NCBI RefSeq assembly: GCF_016919245.1
Contig: NZ_JAFEJA010000001.1
Coordinates: forward strand, 6,039,501 to 6,103,500
Origin: Streptomyces zhihengii
GTDB lineage: Bacteria > Actinomycetota > Actinomycetes > Streptomycetales > Streptomycetaceae
Direction: 5' to 3'
Length of the DNA: 64,000 bases
A program made the position numbers and the translations under genes. Shown one piece after another: positions 16,835-25,008 of this stretch (position 1 is the first letter of the stretch; each line of letters starts with the position of its first letter). Under the pieces are notes generated by a model. It was not told the origin of the DNA and did no database searches. It saw only the letters and a list, made by a program, of their open reading frames with translations.

Positions 16835-16981
16835 GCCCACCCCTGGTCTGTGTTGTGTTGTGTTCGGTTTCGACAGCGCGCCGCAGGGTAACACCACTCG
16901 TTCGAGCGAATGACCTCGGGGGACATTCCGGACGGCCGTCTCAGTGACTGGTCAGTGGGCCGGACACTTCCCGCGACCCCG

Positions 16982-16987
16982 TAATGT
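16982..16987 (+). promoter_or_regulatory. -10 box of leaderless aroH
   Basis: TAATGT ends 7 nt before the GTG start at 16995. No ribosome binding site is present between them. Confidence 0.5.
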
Positions 16988-16994
16988 TGACAGC

Positions 16995-18347
16995 GTGACC
17001 GTGAACGCTAAGACCACCGCTACCGGTGGCAACACCTGGCGACACCTGCCCGCGGCGCAGCAGCCCGAGTACCCCGATGCCGAGGCTCTGCGCGATGTGA
17101 TCGCGGACCTCGAGTCGTATCCGCCGCTCGTCTTCGCGGGCGAGTGCGACCAGCTGCGCGCCCGGATGGGAGCCGTCGCCAAGGGCGAGGCGTTCCTTCT
17201 CCAGGGCGGCGACTGCGCCGAGGCCTTCGATGCGGTGTCCGCCGACCACATCCGCAACAAGCTGAAGACCCTGCTCCAGATGGGTGCCGTGCTCACGTAC
17301 GCCGCCTCGGTGCCGGTGGTCAAGGTCGGCCGGATCGCCGGTCAGTACTCCAAGCCCCGCTCCAAGCCGACCGAGACCCGCGACGGCGTCACGCTGCCGA
17401 CCTACCGCGGCGACTCCGTCAACGGCTTCGACTTCACCGAGGCCGCGCGCATCCCGGACCCGGAGCGCCTGAAGCGGATGTACAACGCCTCCGCCTCGAC
17501 GCTCAACCTGGTGCGCGCCTTCACCACCGGCGGTTACGCCGACCTGCGCCAGGTGCACGCCTGGAACCAGGACTTCGTGAAGTCGTCCCCCTCGGGCCAG
17601 CGCTACGAGCAGCTCGCCCGCGAGATCGACAACGCGCTGAACTTCATGAAGGCGTGCGGCACCGACCCGGCGGAGTTCCGCACGGTCGAGTTCTTCGCCT
17701 CCCACGAGGCGCTGCTGCTGGACTACGAGTCGGCCCTCACCCGGGTCGACTCCCGCACGGGCCACCTGTACGACGTCTCGGGCCACATGGTCTGGATCGG
17801 CGAGCGCACCCGCCAGATGGACGGGGCGCACATCGAGTTCGCCTCCCGGATCCGCAACCCGATCGGCATCAAGCTCGGCCCGACGACGACGGTCGACGAG
17901 GCCCTGGGCTACGTCGACAAGCTGGACCCGGAGCGCGAGCCCGGCCGGCTGACGTTCATCGTGCGGATGGGCGCCGACAAGGTCCGCGACAAGCTCCCCG
18001 AGCTGGTGGAGAAGGTCACCGCCTCCGGTGCGACCGTGGCCTGGGTGACCGACCCGATGCACGGCAACACCTTCGAGGCGGCCTCCGGGCACAAGACCCG
18101 CCGCTTCGACGACGTGCTCGACGAGGTCAAGGGCTTCTTCGAGGTCCACAAGGGCCTCGGCACCCACCCGGGCGGCATCCACGTCGAGCTGACCGGTGAC
18201 GACGTCACCGAGTGCGTGGGCGGCGGCGACGAGATCTTCGTCGACGATCTGCACCAGCGCTACGAGACGGCCTGCGACCCCCGGCTCAACCGGAGCCAGT
18301 CGCTGGACCTCGCCTTCCTGGTCGCCGAGATGTACCGCGACCAGTAA
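16995..18347 (+). CDS. aroH: DAHP synthase, class II
   Basis: A 450-residue class II (plant-type) 3-deoxy-D-arabino-heptulosonate-7-phosphate synthase, which condenses phosphoenolpyruvate with erythrose-4-phosphate as the first step of the shikimate pathway. Features: LLQGGDCAEAF, KPRSKPTE, and the HIEFASRIRNPIGIKLGP active-site segment. The length equals the Streptomyces enzyme. The GTG at 16995 gives MTVNAKT, the N-terminus I remember for the family. A frame reading from 16944 would lack support. It is close to, but divergent in promoter from, the anthranilate-synthase gene, so aromatic genes cluster loosely here. Confidence 0.95.
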   Translation: MTVNAKTTATGGNTWRHLPAAQQPEYPDAEALRDVIADLESYPPLVFAGECDQLRARMGAVAKGEAFLLQGGDCAEAFDAVSADHIRNKLKTLLQMGAVLTYAASVPVVKVGRIAGQYSKPRSKPTETRDGVTLPTYRGDSVNGFDFTEAARIPDPERLKRMYNASASTLNLVRAFTTGGYADLRQVHAWNQDFVKSSPSGQRYEQLAREIDNALNFMKACGTDPAEFRTVEFFASHEALLLDYESALTRVDSRTGHLYDVSGHMVWIGERTRQMDGAHIEFASRIRNPIGIKLGPTTTVDEALGYVDKLDPEREPGRLTFIVRMGADKVRDKLPELVEKVTASGATVAWVTDPMHGNTFEAASGHKTRRFDDVLDEVKGFFEVHKGLGTHPGGIHVELTGDDVTECVGGGDEIFVDDLHQRYETACDPRLNRSQSLDLAFLVAEMYRDQ

Positions 18348-18359
18348 CGACGACACCAC

Positions 18360-18400
18360 GACGACGGGGCGCGGATCGCTGTGATCCGCGCCCCATCGTC
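18360..18400 (+). terminator. Terminator after aroH
   Basis: GGGGCGCGGATC (18366-18377) pairs perfectly with 18383-18394 around a 5-nt loop, and the stem continues outward past a single mismatch. Confidence 0.8.
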
Positions 18401-18439
18401 GTACTCCGGGCTTTTGCGCGCTCGGCGCGGCGGGTAAGG

Positions 18440-18458
18440 TTAGGTTAGCCTCACCGAA
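18440..18458 (+). promoter_or_regulatory. Iron box (DmdR/IdeR-type operator)
   Basis: TTAGGTTAGCCTCACCGAA matches 17 of 19 bases of the IdeR/DmdR consensus TTAGGTTAGSCTAACCTAA. It lies 52 nt before the bfd start, so bfd should be repressed by the iron-loaded regulator and switched on by iron limitation. Confidence 0.85.
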
Positions 18459-18509
18459 ACAGGGAGGGGCTGACCCTTCGATCCGGCGCCGCCCCGGGAG
18501 GTGAACCGC

Positions 18510-18776
18510 GTGTACGTCTGCTCGTGCTTCGGCATCACGGAGAAGCAGGTCAAGGAACACGCGGCGGCCGGGGCCTGCACGCCCCGCCAGATCGCGTCGG
18601 TCTCCAAGGCGGGCACCGACTGCGGATCGTGCGTACGCCGCATCCAGGGCCTGCTCGGCCGGGGCGCCTGCCCCCGCCGTGAGCTGCTGGACCAGGGCGA
18701 GGCCGCCGGCGTACTGGCCGCCGATCCCCTGGCGCCCCCGCTGCCGGCCGCCGCCGCACTCGACGAAGCGGCCTGA
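18510..18776 (+). CDS. bfd: Bacterioferritin-associated ferredoxin
   Basis: An 88-residue [2Fe-2S] protein. Four cysteines lie in the Bfd arrangement: C-x-C in YVCSCFGITE and C-x2-C in DCGSCVRRIQ. In other bacteria, Bfd passes electrons to bacterioferritin to release stored iron. The last ~35 residues are an Ala/Pro-rich extension. The GTG at 18510 is preferred because the ribosome site GGGAGGTGA (18496-18504) would overlap a start at 18501. It faces bfr tail to tail with a 97-nt gap, and carries an iron box upstream, which fits a role under iron starvation. Confidence 0.92.
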   Translation: MYVCSCFGITEKQVKEHAAAGACTPRQIASVSKAGTDCGSCVRRIQGLLGRGACPRRELLDQGEAAGVLAADPLAPPLPAAAALDEAA

Positions 18777-18873
18777 GACCGCTCCGTGCGCCGAGGCGCG
18801 CCGGGCCGGTGCCGTGCGGGTGCCGCCGCCCCGAAGGACGTCACGGCAAACGCCGCCGCCGGGAAGACCGCCG

Positions 18874-19353
18874 TCAGCTCTCCGGCTGCTCGATGAGCTG
18901 GGCGATGTAGAGCGGTTCCCCGAGCTTCTCGACGAGTTCGAGCTGGGTGTCGAGGTAGTCGATGTGGTGCTCCTCGTCCTCCAGGATCGACTCGAAGATG
19001 TTGGCCGAGGTGATGTCCCCCTTGGCCCGCATGACCTCGATGCCCCGCTTGAGGCGGTCGATCGCCTCGACCTCCACCTGCCGGTCGGCCTGGAACATCT
19101 CCGTGACGGTCTGGCCGACGCGGACGTGGAACAGGCGCTGGTAGTTGGGCAGGCCGTCGAGGAAGAGGATCCGGTCGGTGAGGACCTCGGCGTGCTTCAT
19201 CTCGTCGAAGGACTCGGCCCGGGTGTACTTGGCGAGCTTGGTCCAGCCGAAGTTCTCCTGCATCTTCGCGTGCAGGAAGTACTGGTTGATCGCGGTCAAT
19301 TCGGCGGTCAGCTGCTCGTTGAGGAACTCGATGACCTCGGGGTCGCCCTGCAT
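18874..19353 (-). CDS. bfr: Bacterioferritin
   Basis: A 159-residue 24-mer iron-storage ferritin, cytoplasmic. Ferroxidase ligands are visible: Glu in NEQLTAELTAINQYF, E-x2-H in DEMKHAE, Glu in RQVEVEAIDRL and the final E-x2-H in EDEEHHIDYLD. The Met in DEMKHAE corresponds to the haem-binding Met52 of E. coli Bfr. Length is standard. The ATG at 19353 gives MQGDPEVIEFLNEQL; GGAGCC lies upstream. Convergent with its partner gene bfd. No iron box was found before bfr, so the two genes are likely controlled in opposite ways. Confidence 0.95.
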   Translation of the reverse strand: MQGDPEVIEFLNEQLTAELTAINQYFLHAKMQENFGWTKLAKYTRAESFDEMKHAEVLTDRILFLDGLPNYQRLFHVRVGQTVTEMFQADRQVEVEAIDRLKRGIEVMRAKGDITSANIFESILEDEEHHIDYLDTQLELVEKLGEPLYIAQLIEQPES

Positions 19354-19431
19354 CGCAGAGGCTCCTTCCGCACGTATGACTGGGCAGGTCCCGCATCCTT
19401 GCATCGCGGCCGGTGACCGTCCAGTAAGTGC

Positions 19432-19445
19432 CTCCTTAGTAGGAG
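19432..19445. repeat. Small palindrome in the bfr / oxidoreductase promoter region
   Basis: CTCCT-TAGT-AGGAG, a perfect 5-bp inverted repeat about 80 nt upstream of bfr and 50 nt upstream of the next gene. It could be an operator or chance. Confidence 0.3.
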
Positions 19446-19497
19446 TTGCCCGAATGGGTCCGAACCTGGTCATGACCACCCCTCGCGGTCTGTCACC

Positions 19498-20139
19498 ATG
19501 GATGACATGGGTCAGCCGGAGAGCCGGGAATACCGAGCACCACAGGGGTCCGAGCTTCCGCCGGGGCAGCGGCTGCAGCGCGGCTGGCCGGTCACCCACT
19601 ACGGCCCCGTACCCAAGTTCAAGCCGGACCGCTGGGAGTTCAGGGTCTTCGGGGCCACCGCCGACGGCGACAAGCACTGCTGGAACCACGAGGAGTTCTC
19701 CGCCCTCCCGTTCGCCACCGTCGTCGCCGATCTGCACTGCGTCACGAAGTTCAGCATGCTGGGGGCCGAATGGGGCGGTGTGGCCGCCCGGACGGTGGTC
19801 GCCCTCGCCCCGCCGGCGCCGGCCGTCTCGCACGTCATGGTGTGGGCCGAGTACGGCTTCAGCGCGAACCTGCGGCTGGACGACTTCGTCTCCGAGCGCA
19901 CCATCTTCGCCACCCACAAGGACGGTGAACTGCTCACCGCCGAGCACGGGTTCCCGCTGCGGCTCGTGGTCCCGCAGCTCTACGCGTGGAAGGGCCCCAA
20001 GTGGGTCCGCGGCATCGAGTACATGACCGCCGACCGGCGCGGATTCTGGGAGGAGCGCGGCTACCACAACGTCGGCGACCCCTGGAAGGAGCAGCGCTAC
20101 TCCTACCAGGAGGAACCGGGGGACGGCCCGGAGCTCTGA
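19498..20139 (+). CDS. Molybdopterin-dependent oxidoreductase (sulfite oxidase/MsrP-like)
   Basis: A 213-residue protein consisting of one sulfite-oxidase-type Mo-cofactor domain. The Mo-ligand Cys is in VVADLHCVTKFS, preceded by GW-VTHYGPVPKFKPDRWEFRVFG. The C-terminus has PQLYAWKGPKWVRGIEYM, typical of the YedY/MsrP branch. No Tat signal is present (no twin Arg), so unlike E. coli MsrP it should be cytoplasmic. The start is the ATG at 19498; an ATG at 19507 is possible. It converges on the DUF4396 gene with a 13-nt gap. Substrate unknown. Confidence 0.85.
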   Translation: MDDMGQPESREYRAPQGSELPPGQRLQRGWPVTHYGPVPKFKPDRWEFRVFGATADGDKHCWNHEEFSALPFATVVADLHCVTKFSMLGAEWGGVAARTVVALAPPAPAVSHVMVWAEYGFSANLRLDDFVSERTIFATHKDGELLTAEHGFPLRLVVPQLYAWKGPKWVRGIEYMTADRRGFWEERGYHNVGDPWKEQRYSYQEEPGDGPEL

Positions 20140-20152
20140 GGCCCCGGGCGGC

Positions 20153-20758
20153 TCAGTGGTACCGGTGGACCACCGCGTGCCCCTTGCCGCGGCCGATCAG
20201 CCACTTGTTCACCGGGGTGGTGATCAGGAAGGCGACGAAGAAGGCGAAGGCCAGCGCGCCCCAGAACAGCGCGTCGGACAGATGGGCGTCCATGGCGCCG
20301 GGGACCAGCAGCAGGACACCGTTGTCGACGATCTCCATCACGGTGATCGAGAGGGTGTCGGCGGCCAGCGCGACGCCGACGGCGGCCCTGAGGCCCAGCC
20401 CGGCGCGGGTGACCGCCCACAGGGTGAGCGAGTAGCCGAAGAAGAAGGCCAGCACGATCGCGAGGACCATCGTGGGGGCGTTGCCCCAGCCCAGCGCCGT
20501 GCCGATGATCATGCCGAGCACCTCGCCGATGGCGCAGCCGGTGAGGCAGTGCAGGGTGGCCCGGACCGCGGTGCCCCAGCCGGTGGTGGCGTGAGCGGTG
20601 TGGTGGCCGTGGTCTCCGTGGCCGGTGTGGTCCCCGTGGGCTCCGTGCCCCTCGTGCCGGGCCCGGCCGCCGGTCTCGTCGTGACCGGTGCCGTGGCCGG
20701 TGCGGTGGCCGGTGTGGTGGTGCGACCGGTCCGGTTCGTGCTCTCCGTGCTGCTGCAT
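20153..20758 (-). CDS. DUF4396 membrane protein with His-rich N-terminus
   Basis: A 201-residue inner-membrane protein. The first ~60 residues contain about 20 His in Gly/His/Thr repeats (GHGTGHDETGG, HGDHTGHGDHGHH), a likely metal-binding tail. Four hydrophobic segments follow (LTGCAIGEVLGMIIGTALGW through FFVAFLITTPV), matching what I recall as DUF4396. The ATG at 20758 lies just downstream of a CsoR-like operator (20808-20824), which points to copper. Inference: a copper-inducible membrane protein that binds or moves copper. The family itself has no assigned function that I know. Confidence 0.8.
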   Translation of the reverse strand: MQQHGEHEPDRSHHHTGHRTGHGTGHDETGGRARHEGHGAHGDHTGHGDHGHHTAHATTGWGTAVRATLHCLTGCAIGEVLGMIIGTALGWGNAPTMVLAIVLAFFFGYSLTLWAVTRAGLGLRAAVGVALAADTLSITVMEIVDNGVLLLVPGAMDAHLSDALFWGALAFAFFVAFLITTPVNKWLIGRGKGHAVVHRYH

Positions 20759-20780
20759 GGCTCTGCCCCCACGTCGGATG

Positions 20781-20807
20781 ACGGTTCCTGTCGAACACAG
20801 GAACCGT
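20781..20807. repeat. 11-bp inverted repeat in the DUF4396 leader
   Basis: ACGGTTCCTGT and its exact complement are separated by 5 nt. It lies between the CsoR-like operator and the DUF4396 start, so it would form a hairpin in the 5' untranslated RNA or serve as a second operator. Confidence 0.6.
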
Positions 20808-20824
20808 ATACCCCCCTGGGGTAT
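20808..20824 (-). promoter_or_regulatory. CsoR-type copper operator
   Basis: ATACCCCCCTGGGGTAT: perfect 7-bp arms (ATACCCC/GGGGTAT) around a 3-nt centre. This G-tract palindrome is the form recognised by CsoR copper-sensing repressors. It overlaps the likely -10 (GTATAC) of the leftward DUF4396 gene. The identity of the regulator is inferred from motif alone. Confidence 0.7.
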
Positions 20825-20847
20825 TCCCTCAAGCGGGGACACGCGGG

Positions 20848-21696
20848 TCAGCGCAGCGCCTTCAGCCGCGCCACGTCCGCGGCGTGCCCCTCCTTCCCGC
20901 CGGGCGTCTCGATGATCAGCGGCACCCCCGCCGTCGCCGGATGGGCCAGCAGCGCGGCGAACGGCCGCTCGCCGATCGTCCCCGCCCCCACGTTCGCGTG
21001 ACGGTCCTTGTGCGCACCCGCCACGTCCTTGGAGTCGTTGGCGTGGATCAGCTTCAGCCGTCCCTCCCCGACCGTGGCCACCAGCTCGTCCAGGGTGCGC
21101 GCCACCCCGTCCGGCGCCGCGAGGTCGTGGCCCGCCGCGTGGATGTGACAGGTGTCCAGGCAGACGCCGAGCTTCGGGTGGGAGTCCAGCGCCGCGAAGT
21201 ACGGGCCGAAGTCCTCGGCCAGCGCGCAGAGCGACGACCCCTGGCCGGCCGTGGACTCCAGCAGCAGGAAGGGGTCGTCGTCGTGGGTCAGCTCGTCCAG
21301 CAGCGGCAGCATCCGCTCCCGCACCTGCGCGAGCGCCACCTCCCGGGTGCGGCCCCCGGTCGCCGAGCCGGTGTGCACCACCACGCCGAGGGCGCCTATC
21401 CGCCGGGCCCGGCGCAGCGAGTGCCGCAGCGACAGCACCGACTGCTCCACCGTGGCCTCGGTGTGCGAGCCGAAGTTGATCAGGTACGGCGCGTGCACCC
21501 AGGCGGACAGCCCCTCCTCGGCGCACCCGGCCAGGAACTTCTCGTCCTCGGCGGGACGCCCCGCGGGCAGCGCCCACCCCCGGGGATTGGCGACGAACAC
21601 CTGGACCGCCTCGGCCGCCAGCTCCCGCGCGTAGGCGAGACCGGTCGTGGCGAGGCCGCCGGCCACGGGGACGTGGCCGCCGACGGGGTTGCGCAT
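20848..21696 (-). CDS. nfo: Deoxyribonuclease IV (endonuclease IV)
   Basis: A 282-residue AP endonuclease of the Nfo family (TIM barrel with three zinc ions), which cuts 5' of abasic sites in base-excision repair. Metal-binding motifs: WVHAPYLINFGS, VVVHTGSA, LLLESTAGQGSS, CLDTCHIHAAGHDL, IHANDSKD and the final PLIIETPG. Length is usual for the family. The start is the ATG at 21696; the ribosome site is weak (GAGAGG). The reading frame extends further upstream through repeat DNA without a plausible start. Confidence 0.92.
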   Translation of the reverse strand: MRNPVGGHVPVAGGLATTGLAYARELAAEAVQVFVANPRGWALPAGRPAEDEKFLAGCAEEGLSAWVHAPYLINFGSHTEATVEQSVLSLRHSLRRARRIGALGVVVHTGSATGGRTREVALAQVRERMLPLLDELTHDDDPFLLLESTAGQGSSLCALAEDFGPYFAALDSHPKLGVCLDTCHIHAAGHDLAAPDGVARTLDELVATVGEGRLKLIHANDSKDVAGAHKDRHANVGAGTIGERPFAALLAHPATAGVPLIIETPGGKEGHAADVARLKALR

Positions 21697-21753
21697 GAGT
21701 GACCAGGGCCTCTCGTTCGGATCTTGGCGGGCTCGCGTGCCCTGGAACGTACT

Positions 21754-21845
21754 CTCCCAGCTACCGCTGGGAGGGGCCCCCATGCCGCGTTGTCGTCGGT
21801 CGCCGACGCTCCGCGTGGACTCTCCCCCTGGCCTTCGGCCGGGAG
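21754..21845. repeat. Pair of REP-like palindromic elements
   Basis: Element 1 is CTCCCAGC-TACC-GCTGGGAG (21754-21773), a perfect 8-bp hairpin followed by GGGCCCCCAT. Element 2 (21822-21845) is CTCCC...GGCC-TTC-GGCC-GGGAG followed by GTGCCCCCAT. The shared outline CTCCC-stem-GGGAGGxGCCCCCAT resembles palindromic repeats scattered in Streptomyces intergenic regions. They lie between nfo and the kinase gene. Confidence 0.6.
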
Positions 21846-21921
21846 GTGCCCCCATCCTCCGCCTTGCGATCGCACGCACCAGAACTCGCTCCCTGATCCG
21901 CCCTGATCCAAACGAAAGACC

Positions 21922-23877
21922 CTAGAGTCCCTTGATCTTGATGACGATCTCACTGCCCTCGGGGGCCCGGCCGCCGCCCGCGACGGACTGGCTCTCCACC
22001 GTGTCGCCGAGGAACGGGAACTTCTTCTCGGCCTTCACCGTGAACCCGGCCGCCTCCAGCGCGGCGGTGGCGTCGTCCACGCCGTCGCCCACCACGTCGG
22101 GGACGGCGACCAGCCGCGGGCCCTTGGAGAGCGTCAGCGTGATCGTGTCGCCGCCCGCGAGCCGGGTGCCCTCGGCCGCCGACTGCCGGGCGACCGTACC
22201 GGCCTCGCCCGGGGAGTGGACGCGCTCGTCGGCGATCACCACCTTCAGGCCGGCCCCCTCCAGCTCCTCGGTGGCGGCCTCGGCGCTGTCACCCGTCACA
22301 TCGGGGACGTCGACCGGGGCGCCGCGGCTGACCACCAGGGCGACCGCGGTGTCCGGGCCGCGGCTGCTGCCCGCCTCCGGGTCCGTGCGGATCACCGACC
22401 CCTGCTGCACGGTCTCGTCGAACTCCCGGGACACCGCGCCCGGCGCGAGACCCGCCTTGCGCAGTTCGCGCCGGGCGTCGTCGAGCGGGCGGCCGGCCAC
22501 GTCGGGGACCTCCACGATCCGGGGGCCGCGGGAGACGATCAGCGTCACCGAGCCGTTGCCGCGGATGCGCGCGTTGGTGCCCGGGTCGCTGTTGATCACC
22601 GATCCGCGCGGCACCGTCTCGCTGAAGTCGTGCCGGACCGAGCGCACGTCCAGCCCGGCGGCGTCCAGCCGGCCGCGGGCGTCGCTCTCGGTCTTGCCGA
22701 TCAGCGCCGGCACCCGGGTGAACTGCCCGGAGTTGATGTACCAGACGCCCGTGCCGATCCCGAGCACGGCGACGACGGCGATCACCAGCGCCAGCGTCCC
22801 GCGCCGCTGCCCCAGCGCGCCGAGCCCGGGCAGGGTCCGGCGCGGCGGACGCGACGGCGGAGCGGCCGGCGGCGGGACGGTGAGCCGGGCGGTGTGCCGG
22901 ACACCCGGCTCCTCCCGGGGCACGGCGCGCGGCAGCACGTCCGTCCGCTCGTCCTCGGGCCCGGCGGCCGGCCGGGCCTCCCCGGGGCCGTCCGCGGCGA
23001 GCGTGTGCGGCGGCGCCGCGTCGAGCTGCGCGTCGTCCATGGCCGCCCGCGCCTCGCGGGCCTGCGCCAGCAGCGCGACCGCGTCGTGCGGGCGGACCTC
23101 CGGATTGCGGGCGGTCGCGCTCGCCACCAGCTCGTCGAGCTCGACGGCCAGCCCGGGGAAGGCTGCGGAAGGGGCGGGGACGTCCTCGTTGAGATGCAGA
23201 TAGAGCACCTGGGCCGGCGTGTCGCCGCCGTGCGGCTTGCCGCCGGTCAGCATCTCGTACAGCACCACGCCGCAGGCGTAGACGTCGGCGCGGGTGTCGG
23301 CCGTGCCGTACTCGATCTGCTCCGGGGCGAGGTAGGAGACCGTGCCGAGGACCGTGCCCGAGGTGTTCGTCACCGAGTCCACCGCGCGGACGAGGCCGAA
23401 GTCGGCGACCTTCACCCGGCCGTCGTCCCCGATCAGCACGTTCTCCGGCTTCATGTCCCGGTGCACGAACCCGGCCCGGTGGGCCGCGCCCAGCGCGGCG
23501 AGCACCGGCTCCAGGATGTCCAGCGCCGCCCGGGGCGGCAGCGCGCCGCGCTCGCGCAGGACGTCCCGCAGGGTGCAGCCCTCGACGTACTCCATGGCGA
23601 GGTAGACGTACGCGCCCTCGGCGCCCTGGTCGAAGACGCCCACCACATTGGGGTGCGCCAGCCGGGCGACGGACTTGGCCTCGCGGATGAAGCGCTCGAC
23701 GAAGGTCGCGTCCGCGGCCAGCGCCGGGTGCATCACCTTCAGCGCGAGCACGCGGTCGAGGCGGGTGTCGACGGCCCGGTAGACCGTGGCCATCCCGCCG
23801 ACGGCGATGCGCCCCTCGACGCGGTAGCGGCCGTCGAGCAGCATCCCGACGAGGGGGTCCTTGAGGGTCGTGTCCAC
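21922..23877 (-). CDS. Ser/Thr protein kinase with PASTA repeats (PknB type)
   Basis: A 651-residue membrane kinase. Residues ~17-280 are a Hanks-type kinase: glycine loop IAVGGMATVYRA, catalytic VHRDMKPENV, DFG in VADFGLVRA, and YLAPEQIEY. A proline-rich linker follows, then one membrane helix at ~360-380 (ALVIAVVAVLGIGTGVWYI) and four PASTA domains to the C-terminus outside the cell. PASTA domains bind muropeptides or beta-lactams and link wall status to growth. I recall an equivalent in S. coelicolor (PkaF). The GTG at 23877 has no strong ribosome site. A target candidate is the Rv2175c-like protein at 28233. Confidence 0.93.
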   Translation of the reverse strand: MDTTLKDPLVGMLLDGRYRVEGRIAVGGMATVYRAVDTRLDRVLALKVMHPALAADATFVERFIREAKSVARLAHPNVVGVFDQGAEGAYVYLAMEYVEGCTLRDVLRERGALPPRAALDILEPVLAALGAAHRAGFVHRDMKPENVLIGDDGRVKVADFGLVRAVDSVTNTSGTVLGTVSYLAPEQIEYGTADTRADVYACGVVLYEMLTGGKPHGGDTPAQVLYLHLNEDVPAPSAAFPGLAVELDELVASATARNPEVRPHDAVALLAQAREARAAMDDAQLDAAPPHTLAADGPGEARPAAGPEDERTDVLPRAVPREEPGVRHTARLTVPPPAAPPSRPPRRTLPGLGALGQRRGTLALVIAVVAVLGIGTGVWYINSGQFTRVPALIGKTESDARGRLDAAGLDVRSVRHDFSETVPRGSVINSDPGTNARIRGNGSVTLIVSRGPRIVEVPDVAGRPLDDARRELRKAGLAPGAVSREFDETVQQGSVIRTDPEAGSSRGPDTAVALVVSRGAPVDVPDVTGDSAEAATEELEGAGLKVVIADERVHSPGEAGTVARQSAAEGTRLAGGDTITLTLSKGPRLVAVPDVVGDGVDDATAALEAAGFTVKAEKKFPFLGDTVESQSVAGGGRAPEGSEIVIKIKGL

Positions 23878-23966
23878 GGGGAGAGTCTACGAGCCGGTAC
23901 GGGAGCGGTGGACGGGCCGGTGAGGGCTGCGACGGAGCTGTGACAGGGGACTCTCCGCCCCGTGAC

Positions 23967-24008
23967 CCCGTGACCCCGTGCCCCCGCGCCCCCGGGCGGG
24001 GTCACGGG
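23967..24008 (-). terminator. Terminator after thiG
   Basis: CCCGTGACCCCG (23967-23978) pairs perfectly with 23997-24008. The left arm is also part of a short tandem repeat of CGTGACCC (23960-23978). It begins immediately after the thiG stop. Confidence 0.65.
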
Positions 24009-24009
24009 C

Positions 24010-24807
<798 letters not shown>

Positions 24808-25008
24808 TCAGCCCCCCTGCACCGCGGTCAGGACCTCGACCCGGTCGCCCTCGCCGAGCCGGGTCGCGGCCCACTCGCCGCGGGGCACCACGCTCTCGTT
24901 GACGGCCGCCGCCACCCCGGAGGGCGCGGCGCTCAGCGCGGCCACGACCGCGTCCAGGGTGGTGCCGGCGGCGAGCTCCCGGGCTTCGCCGTTGACGGAG
25001 ATGTTCAT
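24808..25008 (-). CDS. thiS: Sulfur carrier protein ThiS
   Basis: A 66-residue ubiquitin-like protein that ends in the required Gly-Gly (TAVQGG), the site of adenylation and thiocarboxylate formation. The N-terminus MNISVNGEAREL and the GDRVEVLTAVQGG end are typical. It overlaps thiO by 4 nt and is followed closely by thiG. Confidence 0.95.
   Translation of the reverse strand: MNISVNGEARELAAGTTLDAVVAALSAAPSGVAAAVNESVVPRGEWAATRLGEGDRVEVLTAVQGG

Noticed and set aside
13883..16891. 1002-codon rightward frame across the amidase gene
   Set aside because: Antisense to an amidase with clear domains and repeats; no ribosome site or recognisable motif.
16941..18560. 539-codon open frame antisense to aroH
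   Set aside because: The sense strand encodes a complete, recognisable DAHP synthase; the antisense frame is low-complexity and results from high GC at third positions.
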